Source of the DNA: an uncultured Synechococcus sp.
GTDB lineage: Bacteria; Cyanobacteriota; Cyanobacteriia; PCC-6307; Cyanobiaceae
DNA length: 14,518 nt
NCBI GenBank assembly: GCA_913050105.1
Contig: CAJWZN010000021.1
Coordinates: 1 to 14,518, forward strand
Direction of reading: 5' to 3'
In this document: positions 6,641-14,448 of the stretch, piece after piece
Position numbering within the stretch: position 1 is the stretch's first letter
How the letters are laid out: every line of letters starts with the position of its first letter
Translations under genes and position numbers: made by a program
The notes under the pieces: generated by a model
What the model saw: only the letters and a program-made list of their open reading frames with translations
The model's database searches: none
Told to the model about the DNA's origin: nothing

Positions 6641-7441
6641 ATGAAATCACCAACCTGGATAGATCCGGATCGATTACTTCCCTGGCTGGTGATCGCAGGT
6701 CTCTGCGGAACGTTCCCTTTGGAGGCCAAGGCTTCCAAAGCGGTGGTCAATCACCCAACACCGCAACCAATCTCGTGCCCTGAGCCGGCCAATCCGGACC
6801 CGCTGCTTGGCCCTCGCACCAAAATGCCCGGTCGCTGGATCGGACGGACCAAAGCAGCAGCGACTCTGTCGATCGTGGTGATGGCAGGTCATGCCGACTC
6901 CCAGGGGACCAGCAGCTCAGGCACCCCCGGCTACGCGGTTGATCAACGCAGACAACCGCCGATGCAGGTGGGAATCCGGGACGAACTGTTCTGGAATCGA
7001 CAGGTTCAGGCGGCGGTGGTGCGTTTGGGGAAATCCCAAGGATTGAACATCCGCTCCTACACCCCACCGGCGATCACCATCGTGGATGACGACAATCCAG
7101 GAACCAACTGGTCCCGAGCGAAGGCCTGGTCAGCCCGCGGTGAATACATCCTGGAGATTCATTTCGATGCCTACAGCCCTCACGGGTTCGGCTCGGGCCT
7201 GATCCCAGCCATCAACCGACCACTCAACAGCGTGGATGAAAGTCTTGGGCAAGCCTTCGGGCGTTTTCCAAGAAACTTCAGGGGCGGACTGGGAGGTCCA
7301 CGGCGGGGTATCGGCATCCTCGAAGTTGCCATGCTCGAGCCACCCCTGGAAGACAAACTGCGCGACCAGGCAACACGTTCAGAAACCGTGTATTGCCTGG
7401 CCAAACGGGTTGTAGAAGCTTTGGTAAAGGGCGTCAGCTAA
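6641..7441 (+). CDS. Exported amidase_3-like protein (possible N-acetylmuramoyl-L-alanine amidase)
   Basis: The 266-residue protein from ATG 6641 has an N-terminal export signal: a hydrophobic core 12-24 and a likely AKA cleavage site at 29-31. The mature part resembles the zinc amidase_3 fold that cleaves the amide bond of cell-wall stem peptides. LSIVVMAGHADSQGT (76-90) matches the first strand and first zinc His (His84). Glu115 in RDELFWNRQV (113-122) could be the second ligand, and YILEIHFDAYSP (169-180) supplies His174. GIGILEVAMLEPP (223-235) holds the likely catalytic Glu228. The first motif, AGHADSQG, differs from the usual DPGHGG-like form, so substrate and activity are unsure. It lies 4 bases after the CCB-like gene and overlaps hemF by 8 bases tail to tail. 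An in-frame start upstream at 6569 lies inside the CCB-like gene and is unlikely. Confidence 0.65.
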   Translation: MKSPTWIDPDRLLPWLVIAGLCGTFPLEAKASKAVVNHPTPQPISCPEPANPDPLLGPRTKMPGRWIGRTKAAATLSIVVMAGHADSQGTSSSGTPGYAVDQRRQPPMQVGIRDELFWNRQVQAAVVRLGKSQGLNIRSYTPPAITIVDDDNPGTNWSRAKAWSARGEYILEIHFDAYSPHGFGSGLIPAINRPLNSVDESLGQAFGRFPRNFRGGLGGPRRGIGILEVAMLEPPLEDKLRDQATRSETVYCLAKRVVEALVKGVS

Positions 7442-8522
7442 TCGCCCCATGGGGGCGGCAACGATCATCCAGGCTGGGATCGTTCAGCCAATCCTGCGGC
7501 TTGGTGAACAGCTCGGTTAGCAGTGACTCCCGGGAGCCGGCTTCAGCGGTGTAGCCGTATTCCCAGCGCACCATCGGGGGAAGGGACATCAAGATCGATT
7601 CAGTACGACCATTGGTCTGGAGACCAAAAATTGTGCCGCGATCCCAGACGAGATTGAATTCGACGTAACGACCCCGGCGATACAACTGGAACTGACGCTC
7701 CCGTTCGCCGTAAGCGATCGGATGGCGCTTCTCAACGATTGGTGCATACGACGGTAAGAAGGCCCTGCCATTGGCTTGGCCAAGGGCAAACAACTGTTCC
7801 CAACCAAGGGGACGCGGGCCGAGATCCGCTGCAACGCGAGCGGCGGGGCCATTCGGATCCTGACCTTTGTAGAGAACGCCCTGCGAGTTCTGATAGTCGT
7901 AAAAAATGCCCCCAACACCACGGGTCTCACTGCGGTGCTTGAGGAAAAAGTACTCATCGCACCAGGGCTTGAACACTTTGTGCAAATCAGGGTGAATCGA
8001 ATCACACGCCGCTTGATGCGTGCGATGGAAATGCCGAGCGTCGTCGAGAAAGGGGTAATAGGGAGTGAGGTCGGCACCACCACCGAACCACCACACCGGA
8101 CCTGCCTCGAAGTAGCGGTAATTCAGATGAACAGTCGGGATGAAGGGATTACGGGGGTGCAGCACCATCGACGTGCCGGTGGCAAACCATGGATGCCCCT
8201 TGGCCTCGGGGCGCTGTTTAAGAATCGAGGGGGGCAACTCCTGCCCCTGAACCTCCGAAAAATTCACCCCGCCCTGCTCGAACACACGGCCTTCGCGCAT
8301 CACCCGCGATCGACCGCCACCTCCCTCAGGGCGCTCCCAGCTTTCCTCCACAAAGCGACCTTCACCGTCGAGAGTTTCCAGGCCGGCGCAGATTTCATCC
8401 TGGAGTCCCATGACCATCGCTCGGGCCCTATCGCGGGAGTTTTCGGGGGGCAACTCCAGTGATGGCAGCGCCTGTCCACTCTTCTGGCGGCCGAGAACGC
8501 GGCGAATCAGCGAGCGGACCAT
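7434..8522 (-). CDS. hemF: Oxygen-dependent coproporphyrinogen III oxidase
   Basis: The 362-residue enzyme converts coproporphyrinogen III to protoporphyrinogen IX with O2, a shared step of heme and chlorophyll synthesis. HemF hallmarks are visible: GRVFEQGGVNFSEV (78-91), WWFGGGADLTPYYPF (144-158), and the family signature across 185-210 (KPWCDEYFF, then HRSETRGVGGIFYDY). I chose the ATG at 8522 (MVRSLIRRVLG). A start at 8600 would add 26 residues that lie in the divergent promoter gap, so I reject it. The SD is weak (AAGG). It diverges from mrp over 119 bases and overlaps the last 8 bases of the amidase-like gene convergently. A cyanobacterium producing O2 would be expected to rely on this aerobic form. 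Confidence 0.96.
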   Translation of the reverse strand: MVRSLIRRVLGRQKSGQALPSLELPPENSRDRARAMVMGLQDEICAGLETLDGEGRFVEESWERPEGGGGRSRVMREGRVFEQGGVNFSEVQGQELPPSILKQRPEAKGHPWFATGTSMVLHPRNPFIPTVHLNYRYFEAGPVWWFGGGADLTPYYPFLDDARHFHRTHQAACDSIHPDLHKVFKPWCDEYFFLKHRSETRGVGGIFYDYQNSQGVLYKGQDPNGPAARVAADLGPRPLGWEQLFALGQANGRAFLPSYAPIVEKRHPIAYGERERQFQLYRRGRYVEFNLVWDRGTIFGLQTNGRTESILMSLPPMVRWEYGYTAEAGSRESLLTELFTKPQDWLNDPSLDDRCRPHGAIS

Positions 8523-8641
8523 GGCAGTAGGCCTTGAATCAATCAAGAAACCTAAACAGGTCAGACAAGTCCACGACAAGCCTCCGTCAGGGACTGTCAC
8601 GGGATGCCACCTCTAGGATCCGGCTCACTTCCAGTCCGGGC
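8523..8641. promoter_or_regulatory. Divergent hemF-mrp promoter region
   Basis: The 119 bases between two divergent starts must hold promoters for both genes. On the + strand TAGGAT (8614-8619) sits 22 bases before the mrp ATG and could be a -10 element, but no good -35 matches it. Minus-strand elements for hemF are weak (TTAGGT as a possible -10). I see no convincing operator or riboswitch. Open frames run into this gap from both genes, but I treat them as non-coding extensions. Confidence 0.35.
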
Positions 8642-9718
8642 ATGATTTCGGCCGAGCAGGCGATTCAGGCACTACAGCGGGTGACCGATGCCGGCAGCGG
8701 CAAGCCGGTTGTTGACCTTGGCTGGATCGACCAGGTCCGCGTCGCCGATTCCCGAGCGGTCTTCAGGCTGAATCTGCCGGGTTCTGCGCAGGGGCAACGA
8801 GACAGGATCGTTCAGGAAGCCCGTCGATTGCTTGTTGGCCTCGATGGCGTTGACGACGTTCAGATCGAGATCGGCCAACCCCCGAGCCAGGGAGGAATCG
8901 GCCAGGGCGGTCACGGACAACCGGCTGAACGCCAGTCCATCCCAGGCGTGCGCCAGGTCATCGCAGTTTCGAGTGGCAAGGGTGGAGTGGGCAAGAGCAC
9001 TGTTGCGGTGAATCTTGCTTGCTCGATTGCCAAAAAGGGATTGCGGGTCGGCCTGCTGGATGCCGATATCTATGGGCCCAACGCACCAACCATGCTTGGC
9101 GTTGCCGACCAGACCCCCGAAGTGATGGGCAGTGGCGATCAGCAACGGATCGTTCCGATCGAATCCTGCGGAATCGCCATGGTTTCGATGGGGTTACTGA
9201 TCGATGAACACCAGCCTGTGATCTGGCGCGGTCCGATGCTGAACGGAATCATCCGGCAATTTCTCTATCAAGCGGAGTGGGGAGAACGGGACGTCTTAGT
9301 GGTGGATTTACCTCCCGGCACTGGCGACGCCCAACTGTCCCTTGCACAGGCTGTCCCCATGGCAGGCGTCGTCATTGTCACCACGCCCCAGCAGGTCTCT
9401 CTCCAGGATGCCCGTCGCGGATTGGCGATGTTCCGCCAGATGGGAATACCAGTTCTTGGTGTGGTGGAAAACATGAGCTGCTTCATTCCCCCCGACCTGC
9501 CCGATCGGAAATATGCCCTGTTCGGTAGTGGAGGCGGGGCAACCCTGGCCGGGGATTACGACGTCCCTCTGTTGGCACAGATCCCGATGGAGATGCCGGT
9601 ACAGGAAGGTGGTGATTCCGGCCGGCCGGCCGTGCTGTCTCGCCCCAATTCCGCCAGCACGGCCGCATTTCTGAGCCTGGCTGATTCCGTCATGCAACAG
9701 GTGACCACAACTGTGTGA
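8642..9718 (+). CDS. mrp: Mrp/NBP35-type P-loop ATPase (ApbC/HCF101-like)
   Basis: The 358-residue protein has an N-terminal MIP18/DUF59-like domain (about 1-78) joined by a Gly/Gln-rich linker (80-100) to a P-loop ATPase of the Mrp family, which carries or assembles Fe-S clusters. Motifs are the deviant Walker A SGKGGVGKST (111-120), DADIYGPNAPTML (140-152), VIWRGPML (193-200), VDLPPGTGD (221-229), VTTPQQVSLQDARRG (246-260) and FGSGGG (294-299). The CxxC cluster motif of bacterial Mrp is not seen; the matching place reads NMSCFIPPDLPDRKY, with one Cys (280). Such a form looks plant HCF101/cyanobacterial in type. I use ATG 8642 because TTG 8534 would place coding sequence in the promoter gap. 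It overlaps rodA by 4 bases. Confidence 0.93.
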   Translation: MISAEQAIQALQRVTDAGSGKPVVDLGWIDQVRVADSRAVFRLNLPGSAQGQRDRIVQEARRLLVGLDGVDDVQIEIGQPPSQGGIGQGGHGQPAERQSIPGVRQVIAVSSGKGGVGKSTVAVNLACSIAKKGLRVGLLDADIYGPNAPTMLGVADQTPEVMGSGDQQRIVPIESCGIAMVSMGLLIDEHQPVIWRGPMLNGIIRQFLYQAEWGERDVLVVDLPPGTGDAQLSLAQAVPMAGVVIVTTPQQVSLQDARRGLAMFRQMGIPVLGVVENMSCFIPPDLPDRKYALFGSGGGATLAGDYDVPLLAQIPMEMPVQEGGDSGRPAVLSRPNSASTAAFLSLADSVMQQVTTTV

Positions 9719-10959
9719 CGATGCGCGCCCATACCGGCCGACAGCAAGCACCCAGGGACTGGATTCTCCTGGGTGTTCCTCTGGCCATGGTTGGGATTGC
9801 GGGGCTGCTGATCGCCAGCACCCAGCGCCAGGCCGACTACGCCGATTGGTATCACCACTGGATCACAGCCGCTGGGGGAATCGTGCTTGCTCTTGGTCTC
9901 GAGCGGCTCCCATTGCAGCGGTTACGGCCACTGCTTATTCCGATCTACGGCGTCACGGTGATCAGCCTGATCGCCGTACGGCTGATCGGCACCACCGCTC
10001 TTGGAGCGCAGCGCTGGATCAGCGTCGGACCACTGAATGTGCAGCCTTCCGAATTCGCAAAGATTGCAGCGATTCTGCTCGTGGCAGCAGTTCTTTCACG
10101 CCATCCGGTGGAGCGCCCCGTAGACCTGCTTCGCCCTCTCGGCGTCATCGCCATCCCATGGCTGCTGGTGTTCATTCAGCCTGACTTGGGGACCTCTCTG
10201 GTGTTCGGTGCCCTGATGCTGACGATGCTGTATTGGTCGGGCATGCCTTTTGAATGGGTGGTGTTGCTGCTGTCTCCGCTCGCAACGGCACTGATCTCGG
10301 GGCTGCTTCCCTGGGCTCTGGTCATTTGGATCCCCCTGATGGCTGTTCTCGCCTACAAAGCCCTGCCCTGGAGACGGCTCGCTGTCATCATCACCCTGGC
10401 GATCCATGGCCTGATGGCCTTGATCACCCCCTGGCTCTGGATGAACGGGCTGAAGGATTACCAGCGCGATCGTCTTGTGCTCTTCCTGGACCCATCGCAG
10501 GACCCACTGGGTGGGGGCTACCACCTGCTTCAGAGCACCGTCGGAATCGGTGCAGGTGGGTGGTTTGGGACGGGTTTGTTGCAAGGGCAGCTCACCAAAC
10601 TGCGATTCATTCCTGAGCAGCACACCGACTTCATTTTCAGTGCTTTGGGCGAGGAAACCGGATTCATCGGTTGCCTGCTTGTGGTGCTGGGCTTCGCTCT
10701 GCTGATGGGGAGGCTGTTGCAGATTGCGCGCAATGCCCGCAGCGACTTCGAGTCGCTCGTGGTTGTGGGCATTGGCACCATGCTGATGTTCCAAGTCGTG
10801 GTGAACATCTTCATGACCATTGGACTTGGCCCGATCACAGGCATTCCTCTGCCGTTTCTCAGCTATGGCAGATCCGCCATGGTTGTCAATTTTCTCTGCC
10901 TGGGTCTCTGCTTATCGGTGGTTCGTCGGAGTCGCCGAGGGCTCCCAAGTCGATGGTGA
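9715..10959 (+). CDS. rodA: Rod shape-determining SEDS protein RodA
   Basis: The 414-residue polytopic membrane protein is a SEDS family peptidoglycan glycosyltransferase that polymerises lipid II during cell elongation, normally with a class B PBP. About ten hydrophobic segments are visible. Family motifs are GAQRWI (97-102), QPSEFAK (110-116), QPDLGTS (155-161), a long conserved loop with GGGYHLLQS (266-274) and GTGLLQGQ (285-292), PEQHTDFIFS (300-309) with the putative catalytic Asp305, and PLPFLSYGRSAM (378-389). RodA is favoured over FtsW by the HTDFIF loop and the small size. GTG 9715 overlaps the mrp stop (GTGA) and has AGGTGA 10 bases upstream; ATG 9721 is the alternative start. It overlaps the kinase-like gene by 7 bases, so mrp, rodA and the kinase are likely one transcript. 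Confidence 0.93.
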   Translation: MTMRAHTGRQQAPRDWILLGVPLAMVGIAGLLIASTQRQADYADWYHHWITAAGGIVLALGLERLPLQRLRPLLIPIYGVTVISLIAVRLIGTTALGAQRWISVGPLNVQPSEFAKIAAILLVAAVLSRHPVERPVDLLRPLGVIAIPWLLVFIQPDLGTSLVFGALMLTMLYWSGMPFEWVVLLLSPLATALISGLLPWALVIWIPLMAVLAYKALPWRRLAVIITLAIHGLMALITPWLWMNGLKDYQRDRLVLFLDPSQDPLGGGYHLLQSTVGIGAGGWFGTGLLQGQLTKLRFIPEQHTDFIFSALGEETGFIGCLLVVLGFALLMGRLLQIARNARSDFESLVVVGIGTMLMFQVVVNIFMTIGLGPITGIPLPFLSYGRSAMVVNFLCLGLCLSVVRRSRRGLPSRW

Positions 10960-12344
10960 ACGACACCAGCCTGCTGGGCCTGCGTCACCGCCTGGCCCGA
11001 GACGTCAAACCGGGGCAATGCGATGAGGCCGGCGTCCGTCGCCTGTGGTGGGGGGCGCTGGAGGTGATTCAAAAGGCCCTGATGGAACGGGACGTTCACA
11101 CAGGGCTCTGGATGGCGGCTCCGCTGCCGGCGCTTTACGAACCCGACCTCCTGCGTCAGCTGAAGGGTTGGGTCTGGGCACCGGAGAGCCTTGAAAGGCT
11201 GAGCCCACTCCATGCCGCTTTACCGGGCAGCGGCCGCCCTGCTTCGGAGAGCGCTGGCTTTTGCCGTTTGGCGCTGGAACCGCGGGACGGAGACGACCCA
11301 TTGCTGCTGGTGATCACACCCCAGCTGCAACTGGCCCTTGCAATCCATGGCAAACCTGGTGAACGACAGCTGCTGATGCGTTGCGACGCGGAAAGCCTGA
11401 GCGACGCCCTGACGATGGTCGGAGAACGCTTCAAGGGCACCGGATCGGAACTTGCCGATCAACTACGTGACCAACTCACCGGGCTTGGTCCGCTGCGAAA
11501 TGACCCGGATTTTGACCGATGCTTTTGGCCACGCTTGGCCGAGAAGCTGACGGAGACGGCCCCGAGCCTGACCTTGCAGTCCTTACCAGACACCTCGAAT
11601 GCGCATGCGCAGCAGACACCGACCCATGACCTGAGCCTGCTGGAAGCCATGACCCATGAGGTACGCACGCCACTGGCCACCATCCGCACACTGATCCGCT
11701 CTCTGCTGCGACGCAAGGATCTGCCCTCAGTCGTAGAGAACCGGCTTCAACAGATCGATGTGGAGTGCAGCGAACAGATCGATCGCTTCGGACTGATCTT
11801 CCAGGCCGCTGAACTGCAACGGAAACCATCAGAGATGCAGCTGGCCCGCACCGACCTGGGTGCAATCCTTCAGACCCTTGAACCTGGCTGGCGTGAACTG
11901 CTCGACCGTCGGGGAGTGGCCCTTCAGCTGGGGATCGAAAACGAACTTCCGGAGATTCTGAGCGATGCACGCCGCCTCGAACCGATGCTGGGGGGACTGA
12001 TTGATCGCGTCAGTCGAGGACTGCCGCCGGGATCCAGACTGCTTCTTCTGCTCCAGCCGGCCGGAGCCAGGCTCAAGCTTCAACTCCAGGTGCGATCCCA
12101 GGCCTCCAGCACTGCAGCTGATGACGCTGCAGACATTGAGCTGATCGACACTGACTTGGTTGACACTGAGCCGGTCGACAAGGAGCAGGTCGGAACGGTG
12201 CTCAGCTGGGATCCCTCCACCGGAAGCCTCCAGCTCAGCCAGGACGCCACTCGACAGCTCATGGCAAGCCTCGGAGGTCGATACCAGGCCAGGCGCAAGC
12301 GAGACCTGACGGTGTTTTTCCCAGTTGCATCAGCCCACGCCTGA
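10953..12344 (+). CDS. Histidine-kinase-like protein with degenerate ATP-binding domain
   Basis: The 463-residue protein has three parts. Residues 25-205 form an N-terminal sensor-like region without membrane segments, containing DDPLLLVITPQLQLALAIHG (114-133), which could be GAF- or DICT-like. Residues 226-290 form a dimerisation/phospho-acceptor region with a clear H box, MTHEVRTPLATI (233-244; His235). Residues 298-460 are placed like the catalytic ATPase domain. In that last part the N box is replaced by EPMLGGLIDRVSRG (343-356) and no DxGxG or GLGL box can be seen; only strands such as RLLLLLQPAGARLKLQLQV (362-380) and the end LTVFFPV (452-458) remain. It may be a pseudokinase or a very divergent kinase. 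No response regulator is adjacent. ATG 10953 overlaps rodA by 7 bases; GTG 10956 is possible. It is cytosolic by sequence. Confidence 0.8.
   Translation: MVNDTSLLGLRHRLARDVKPGQCDEAGVRRLWWGALEVIQKALMERDVHTGLWMAAPLPALYEPDLLRQLKGWVWAPESLERLSPLHAALPGSGRPASESAGFCRLALEPRDGDDPLLLVITPQLQLALAIHGKPGERQLLMRCDAESLSDALTMVGERFKGTGSELADQLRDQLTGLGPLRNDPDFDRCFWPRLAEKLTETAPSLTLQSLPDTSNAHAQQTPTHDLSLLEAMTHEVRTPLATIRTLIRSLLRRKDLPSVVENRLQQIDVECSEQIDRFGLIFQAAELQRKPSEMQLARTDLGAILQTLEPGWRELLDRRGVALQLGIENELPEILSDARRLEPMLGGLIDRVSRGLPPGSRLLLLLQPAGARLKLQLQVRSQASSTAADDAADIELIDTDLVDTEPVDKEQVGTVLSWDPSTGSLQLSQDATRQLMASLGGRYQARRKRDLTVFFPVASAHA
12138..12197 (+). repeat. Four 15-base degenerate tandem repeats inside the kinase-like gene
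   Basis: Four in-frame 15-base units follow each other at 12138, 12153, 12168 and 12183. They read GAGCTGATCGACACT, GACTTGGTTGACACT, GAGCCGGTCGACAAG and GAGCAGGTCGGAACG, encoding ELIDT, DLVDT, EPVDK and EQVGT. Units 1 and 2 are most alike. The array is acidic and occupies residues 396-415, close to where an active kinase would have its ATP lid. It looks like an internal duplication that has since diverged. Confidence 0.75.
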
Positions 12345-12457
12345 CCACTGAAAAAGCAGCTTTATTCAAGGGTGTGAAGGATGCTTTCGCAGATGGCATT
12401 AGTGCCTGTGCACAGTGCTACTTTCCAGTCGTAACGGTCCGTCTTGCGTTCTGCGCC
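12345..12457 (+). promoter_or_regulatory. psaD upstream region with palindromes
   Basis: The 113-base leader before psaD holds two notable signals. At 12349-12368 an AT-rich imperfect hairpin (TGAA/TTCA and AAAG/CTTT, one bulge, CAG loop) lies just past the kinase-like stop and might end that transcript. At 12406-12415 the perfect 10-bp palindrome CTGTGCACAG sits 43 bases before the psaD ATG. The stretch GTG-N8-TAC (12408-12421) is a near match to the NtcA pattern GTA-N8-TAC, but one mismatch makes this weak. A light-dependent promoter is expected for psaD; I cannot point to a sure -10 (TACTTT at 12419-12424 is possible). No SD is visible. Confidence 0.4.
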
Positions 12458-12889
12458 ATGACAGCTTCGACACTGAACGGTCAGCTTCCTCAGTTCATTG
12501 CAAGCACGGGGGGGCTTCTCAACTCCGCCGAAACTGAAGAGAAATACGCGATCACCTGGACCAGCAAGAGCGAGCAGGCATTTGAACTGCCTACGGGCGG
12601 TGCCGCCATGATGAATTCCGGTGAAAACATCATGTATTTCGCTCGGAAAGAACAGTGCCTGGCACTGGGCACCCAGCTCCGCACCAAGTTCAAGCCCCGC
12701 ATCGAAGATTTCAAGATCTACCGCATCTTCCCGGGCGGTGACACTGAATTTCTGCATCCAAAAGATGGGGTGTTCTCCGAGAAGGTGAACGAAGGCCGCC
12801 CGATGGTCGGTCACAACCCCCGCCGGATCGGTCAGAACACAAACCCCGCCAACATCAAGTTCAGCGGTCGGAACACCTTCGACACCTGA
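12458..12889 (+). CDS. psaD: Photosystem I reaction center subunit II
   Basis: PsaD is a stromal/cytosolic-side extrinsic subunit of photosystem I that forms the ferredoxin docking site and stabilises PsaC. The 143-residue product matches the family throughout: STGGLL (16-21), EEKYAITWTS (27-36), ELPTGGAAMMNSGENIMY (43-60), ARKEQCLALGTQLRTKFKP (62-80), FPGGDTEFLHPKDGV (91-105), EKVNEGR (108-114) and RRIGQN...IKFSGRN (122-139). Lys109 in EKVNEGR corresponds to the ferredoxin-contact lysine region. Position 107 is Ser (GVFSEKV) where Pro is common. The ATG at 12458 gives the usual short N-terminus; the open frame to 12374 would add 28 unlike residues in the promoter. There is no SD, so it may use a leader-dependent start. 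It is followed by trpE after 38 bases. Confidence 0.98.
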   Translation: MTASTLNGQLPQFIASTGGLLNSAETEEKYAITWTSKSEQAFELPTGGAAMMNSGENIMYFARKEQCLALGTQLRTKFKPRIEDFKIYRIFPGGDTEFLHPKDGVFSEKVNEGRPMVGHNPRRIGQNTNPANIKFSGRNTFDT

Positions 12890-12927
12890 TTTCAGCTGGC
12901 GTCCATCGGGGCTGCAAAAATGAACGC

Positions 12928-14448
12928 ATGTTCAGCCCTGATCGCGCCGATTTTCATAAGGCTGCAGCCTCTGGCGCCAACTTGATCCCTCTGGCCCAGA
13001 GTTGGCCAGCGGATCTTGAAACACCACTAACCGCCTGGATCAAGGCTGGATCAGGTCATCCACCTGGAGTCCTCCTTGAATCGGTTGAGGGCGGTGAAAC
13101 CCTCGGTCGATGGAGTGTGATTGCCTGCGACCCCCTGTGGACTGCAAGCGCCCGAGGAAACCTGCTCCAACGCCGATGGAGAGATGGTCGAGAGGACTCC
13201 CTTCAGGGCAACCCGTTTGAAACTCTGCGGCGCTGCCTGGCTCCCTACAACTGCGTCAGCTTGCCCGGCCTGCCACCTCTTGGGCAGCTCTACGGAATGT
13301 GGGGATATGAACTCATCCAGTGGATCGAACCAACGGTTCCGGTGCATCCCCGCTCATCAGACGATCCTCCCGATGGAATTTGGATGCTGATGGATGCGAT
13401 CTTGATCTTCGATCAGGTGAAGCGACAGATCACTGCTGTTGCCTATGCCGATTTGTCGGATGGCCTCGGCGAAGATGAAGCCTGGGAATTGGCACTGGAT
13501 CGCATCCAGTCGCTGAAGAACAGAATGAATTCACCGCTGCCACCGGTGGACCCGCTTCGTTGGGATGGAACTGCCAGAAATCTTCCTGAGGTGAGCAGCA
13601 ACCGCAGCCAGGACGAATTCGAACAGGCTGTACTCACAGCAAAGGACCGCATTTCCGCCGGTGATGTGTTCCAGTTGGTGATCAGCCAGCGCCTGGAAAC
13701 GAAGGTCCAGCAGACACCTCTGGAGTTGTATCGCAGTCTGCGAATGGTGAATCCGTCGCCCTATATGGCTTTTTTCGATTTCGGAGACTGGCAGTTGATT
13801 GGATCAAGTCCGGAGGTGATGGTCCAGGCGGAGCCAGCTGCCGATGGCGTTCATGCCGGACTGAGACCCATTGCAGGTACCCGTCCCCGCGGACGATCCC
13901 CGCTTGAGGATCGCGAACTGGAAGCCGATCTTCTCGCGGACCCGAAGGAACGGGCCGAGCACGTCATGTTGGTGGATCTCGGCCGCAACGACCTCGGTCG
14001 CGTCTGCCAGCCGGGCAGCGTCGCGGTGAAGGATCTGATGGTGATTGAACGGTATTCCCATGTCATGCACATCGTCAGCCAGGTGGAAGGACGCCTGACA
14101 CCGGCCCACGACGTTTGGGATCTGCTGATGGCTTCATTCCCGGCAGGGACTGTGAGCGGAGCGCCGAAAATACGGGCCATGCAGCTCATCAATGAACTGG
14201 AGCCAGATGCCCGGGGCCCGTACTCAGGGGTCTACGGCTCGGTCGATCTTGGCGGTGCTCTGAACACAGCGATCACCATCCGCACCATGGTGGTGCAGCC
14301 CGATGGTGAAGGGGGCTGCCGCGTGAAGGTACAAGCAGGAGCAGGTGTAGTGGCAGATTCCAAACCAACAGCTGAATTTGAGGAGACTTTGAACAAAGCC
14401 AAAGGCATGCTCACGGCCCTGGCCTGCCTGAACGGCTCCGATTCATGA
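12928..14448 (+). CDS. trpE: Anthranilate synthase component I
   Basis: The 506-residue enzyme makes anthranilate from chorismate with ammonia or glutamine from TrpG, the first committed step of tryptophan synthesis. LLES (49-52) marks the tryptophan feedback pocket. Chorismate-binding motifs follow: NPSPYM (275-280), IAGTRPRG (315-322), DPKERAEHVMLVDLGRND (338-355) with magnesium-binding acidic residues, FPAGTVSGAPKIRAMQL (404-420), YSGVYGSVD (432-440) and QAGAGVVADSKPTAEFEET (469-487). The complete set and the feedback motif favour TrpE over PabB. No trpG is fused or adjacent. The 38-base gap from psaD has no leader peptide or attenuator. The stop overlaps the next gene's start in ATGA, indicating translational coupling. 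Confidence 0.95.
   Translation: MFSPDRADFHKAAASGANLIPLAQSWPADLETPLTAWIKAGSGHPPGVLLESVEGGETLGRWSVIACDPLWTASARGNLLQRRWRDGREDSLQGNPFETLRRCLAPYNCVSLPGLPPLGQLYGMWGYELIQWIEPTVPVHPRSSDDPPDGIWMLMDAILIFDQVKRQITAVAYADLSDGLGEDEAWELALDRIQSLKNRMNSPLPPVDPLRWDGTARNLPEVSSNRSQDEFEQAVLTAKDRISAGDVFQLVISQRLETKVQQTPLELYRSLRMVNPSPYMAFFDFGDWQLIGSSPEVMVQAEPAADGVHAGLRPIAGTRPRGRSPLEDRELEADLLADPKERAEHVMLVDLGRNDLGRVCQPGSVAVKDLMVIERYSHVMHIVSQVEGRLTPAHDVWDLLMASFPAGTVSGAPKIRAMQLINELEPDARGPYSGVYGSVDLGGALNTAITIRTMVVQPDGEGGCRVKVQAGAGVVADSKPTAEFEETLNKAKGMLTALACLNGSDS

Noticed and set aside
7776..8462. 228-codon + strand frame opposite hemF
   Set aside because: hemF on the other strand has the full signature motifs; the opposite frame shows no recognisable domain.
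8534..8641. N-terminal extension of Mrp from TTG 8534, and of HemF from 8600
   Set aside because: Both would place coding sequence over the only space available for the divergent promoters, and internal ATGs give family-typical N-termini.
10096..10794. 232-codon minus-strand frame opposite rodA
   Set aside because: Its product is His/Gln/Arg-rich low complexity, typical of the antisense of a hydrophobic membrane gene.
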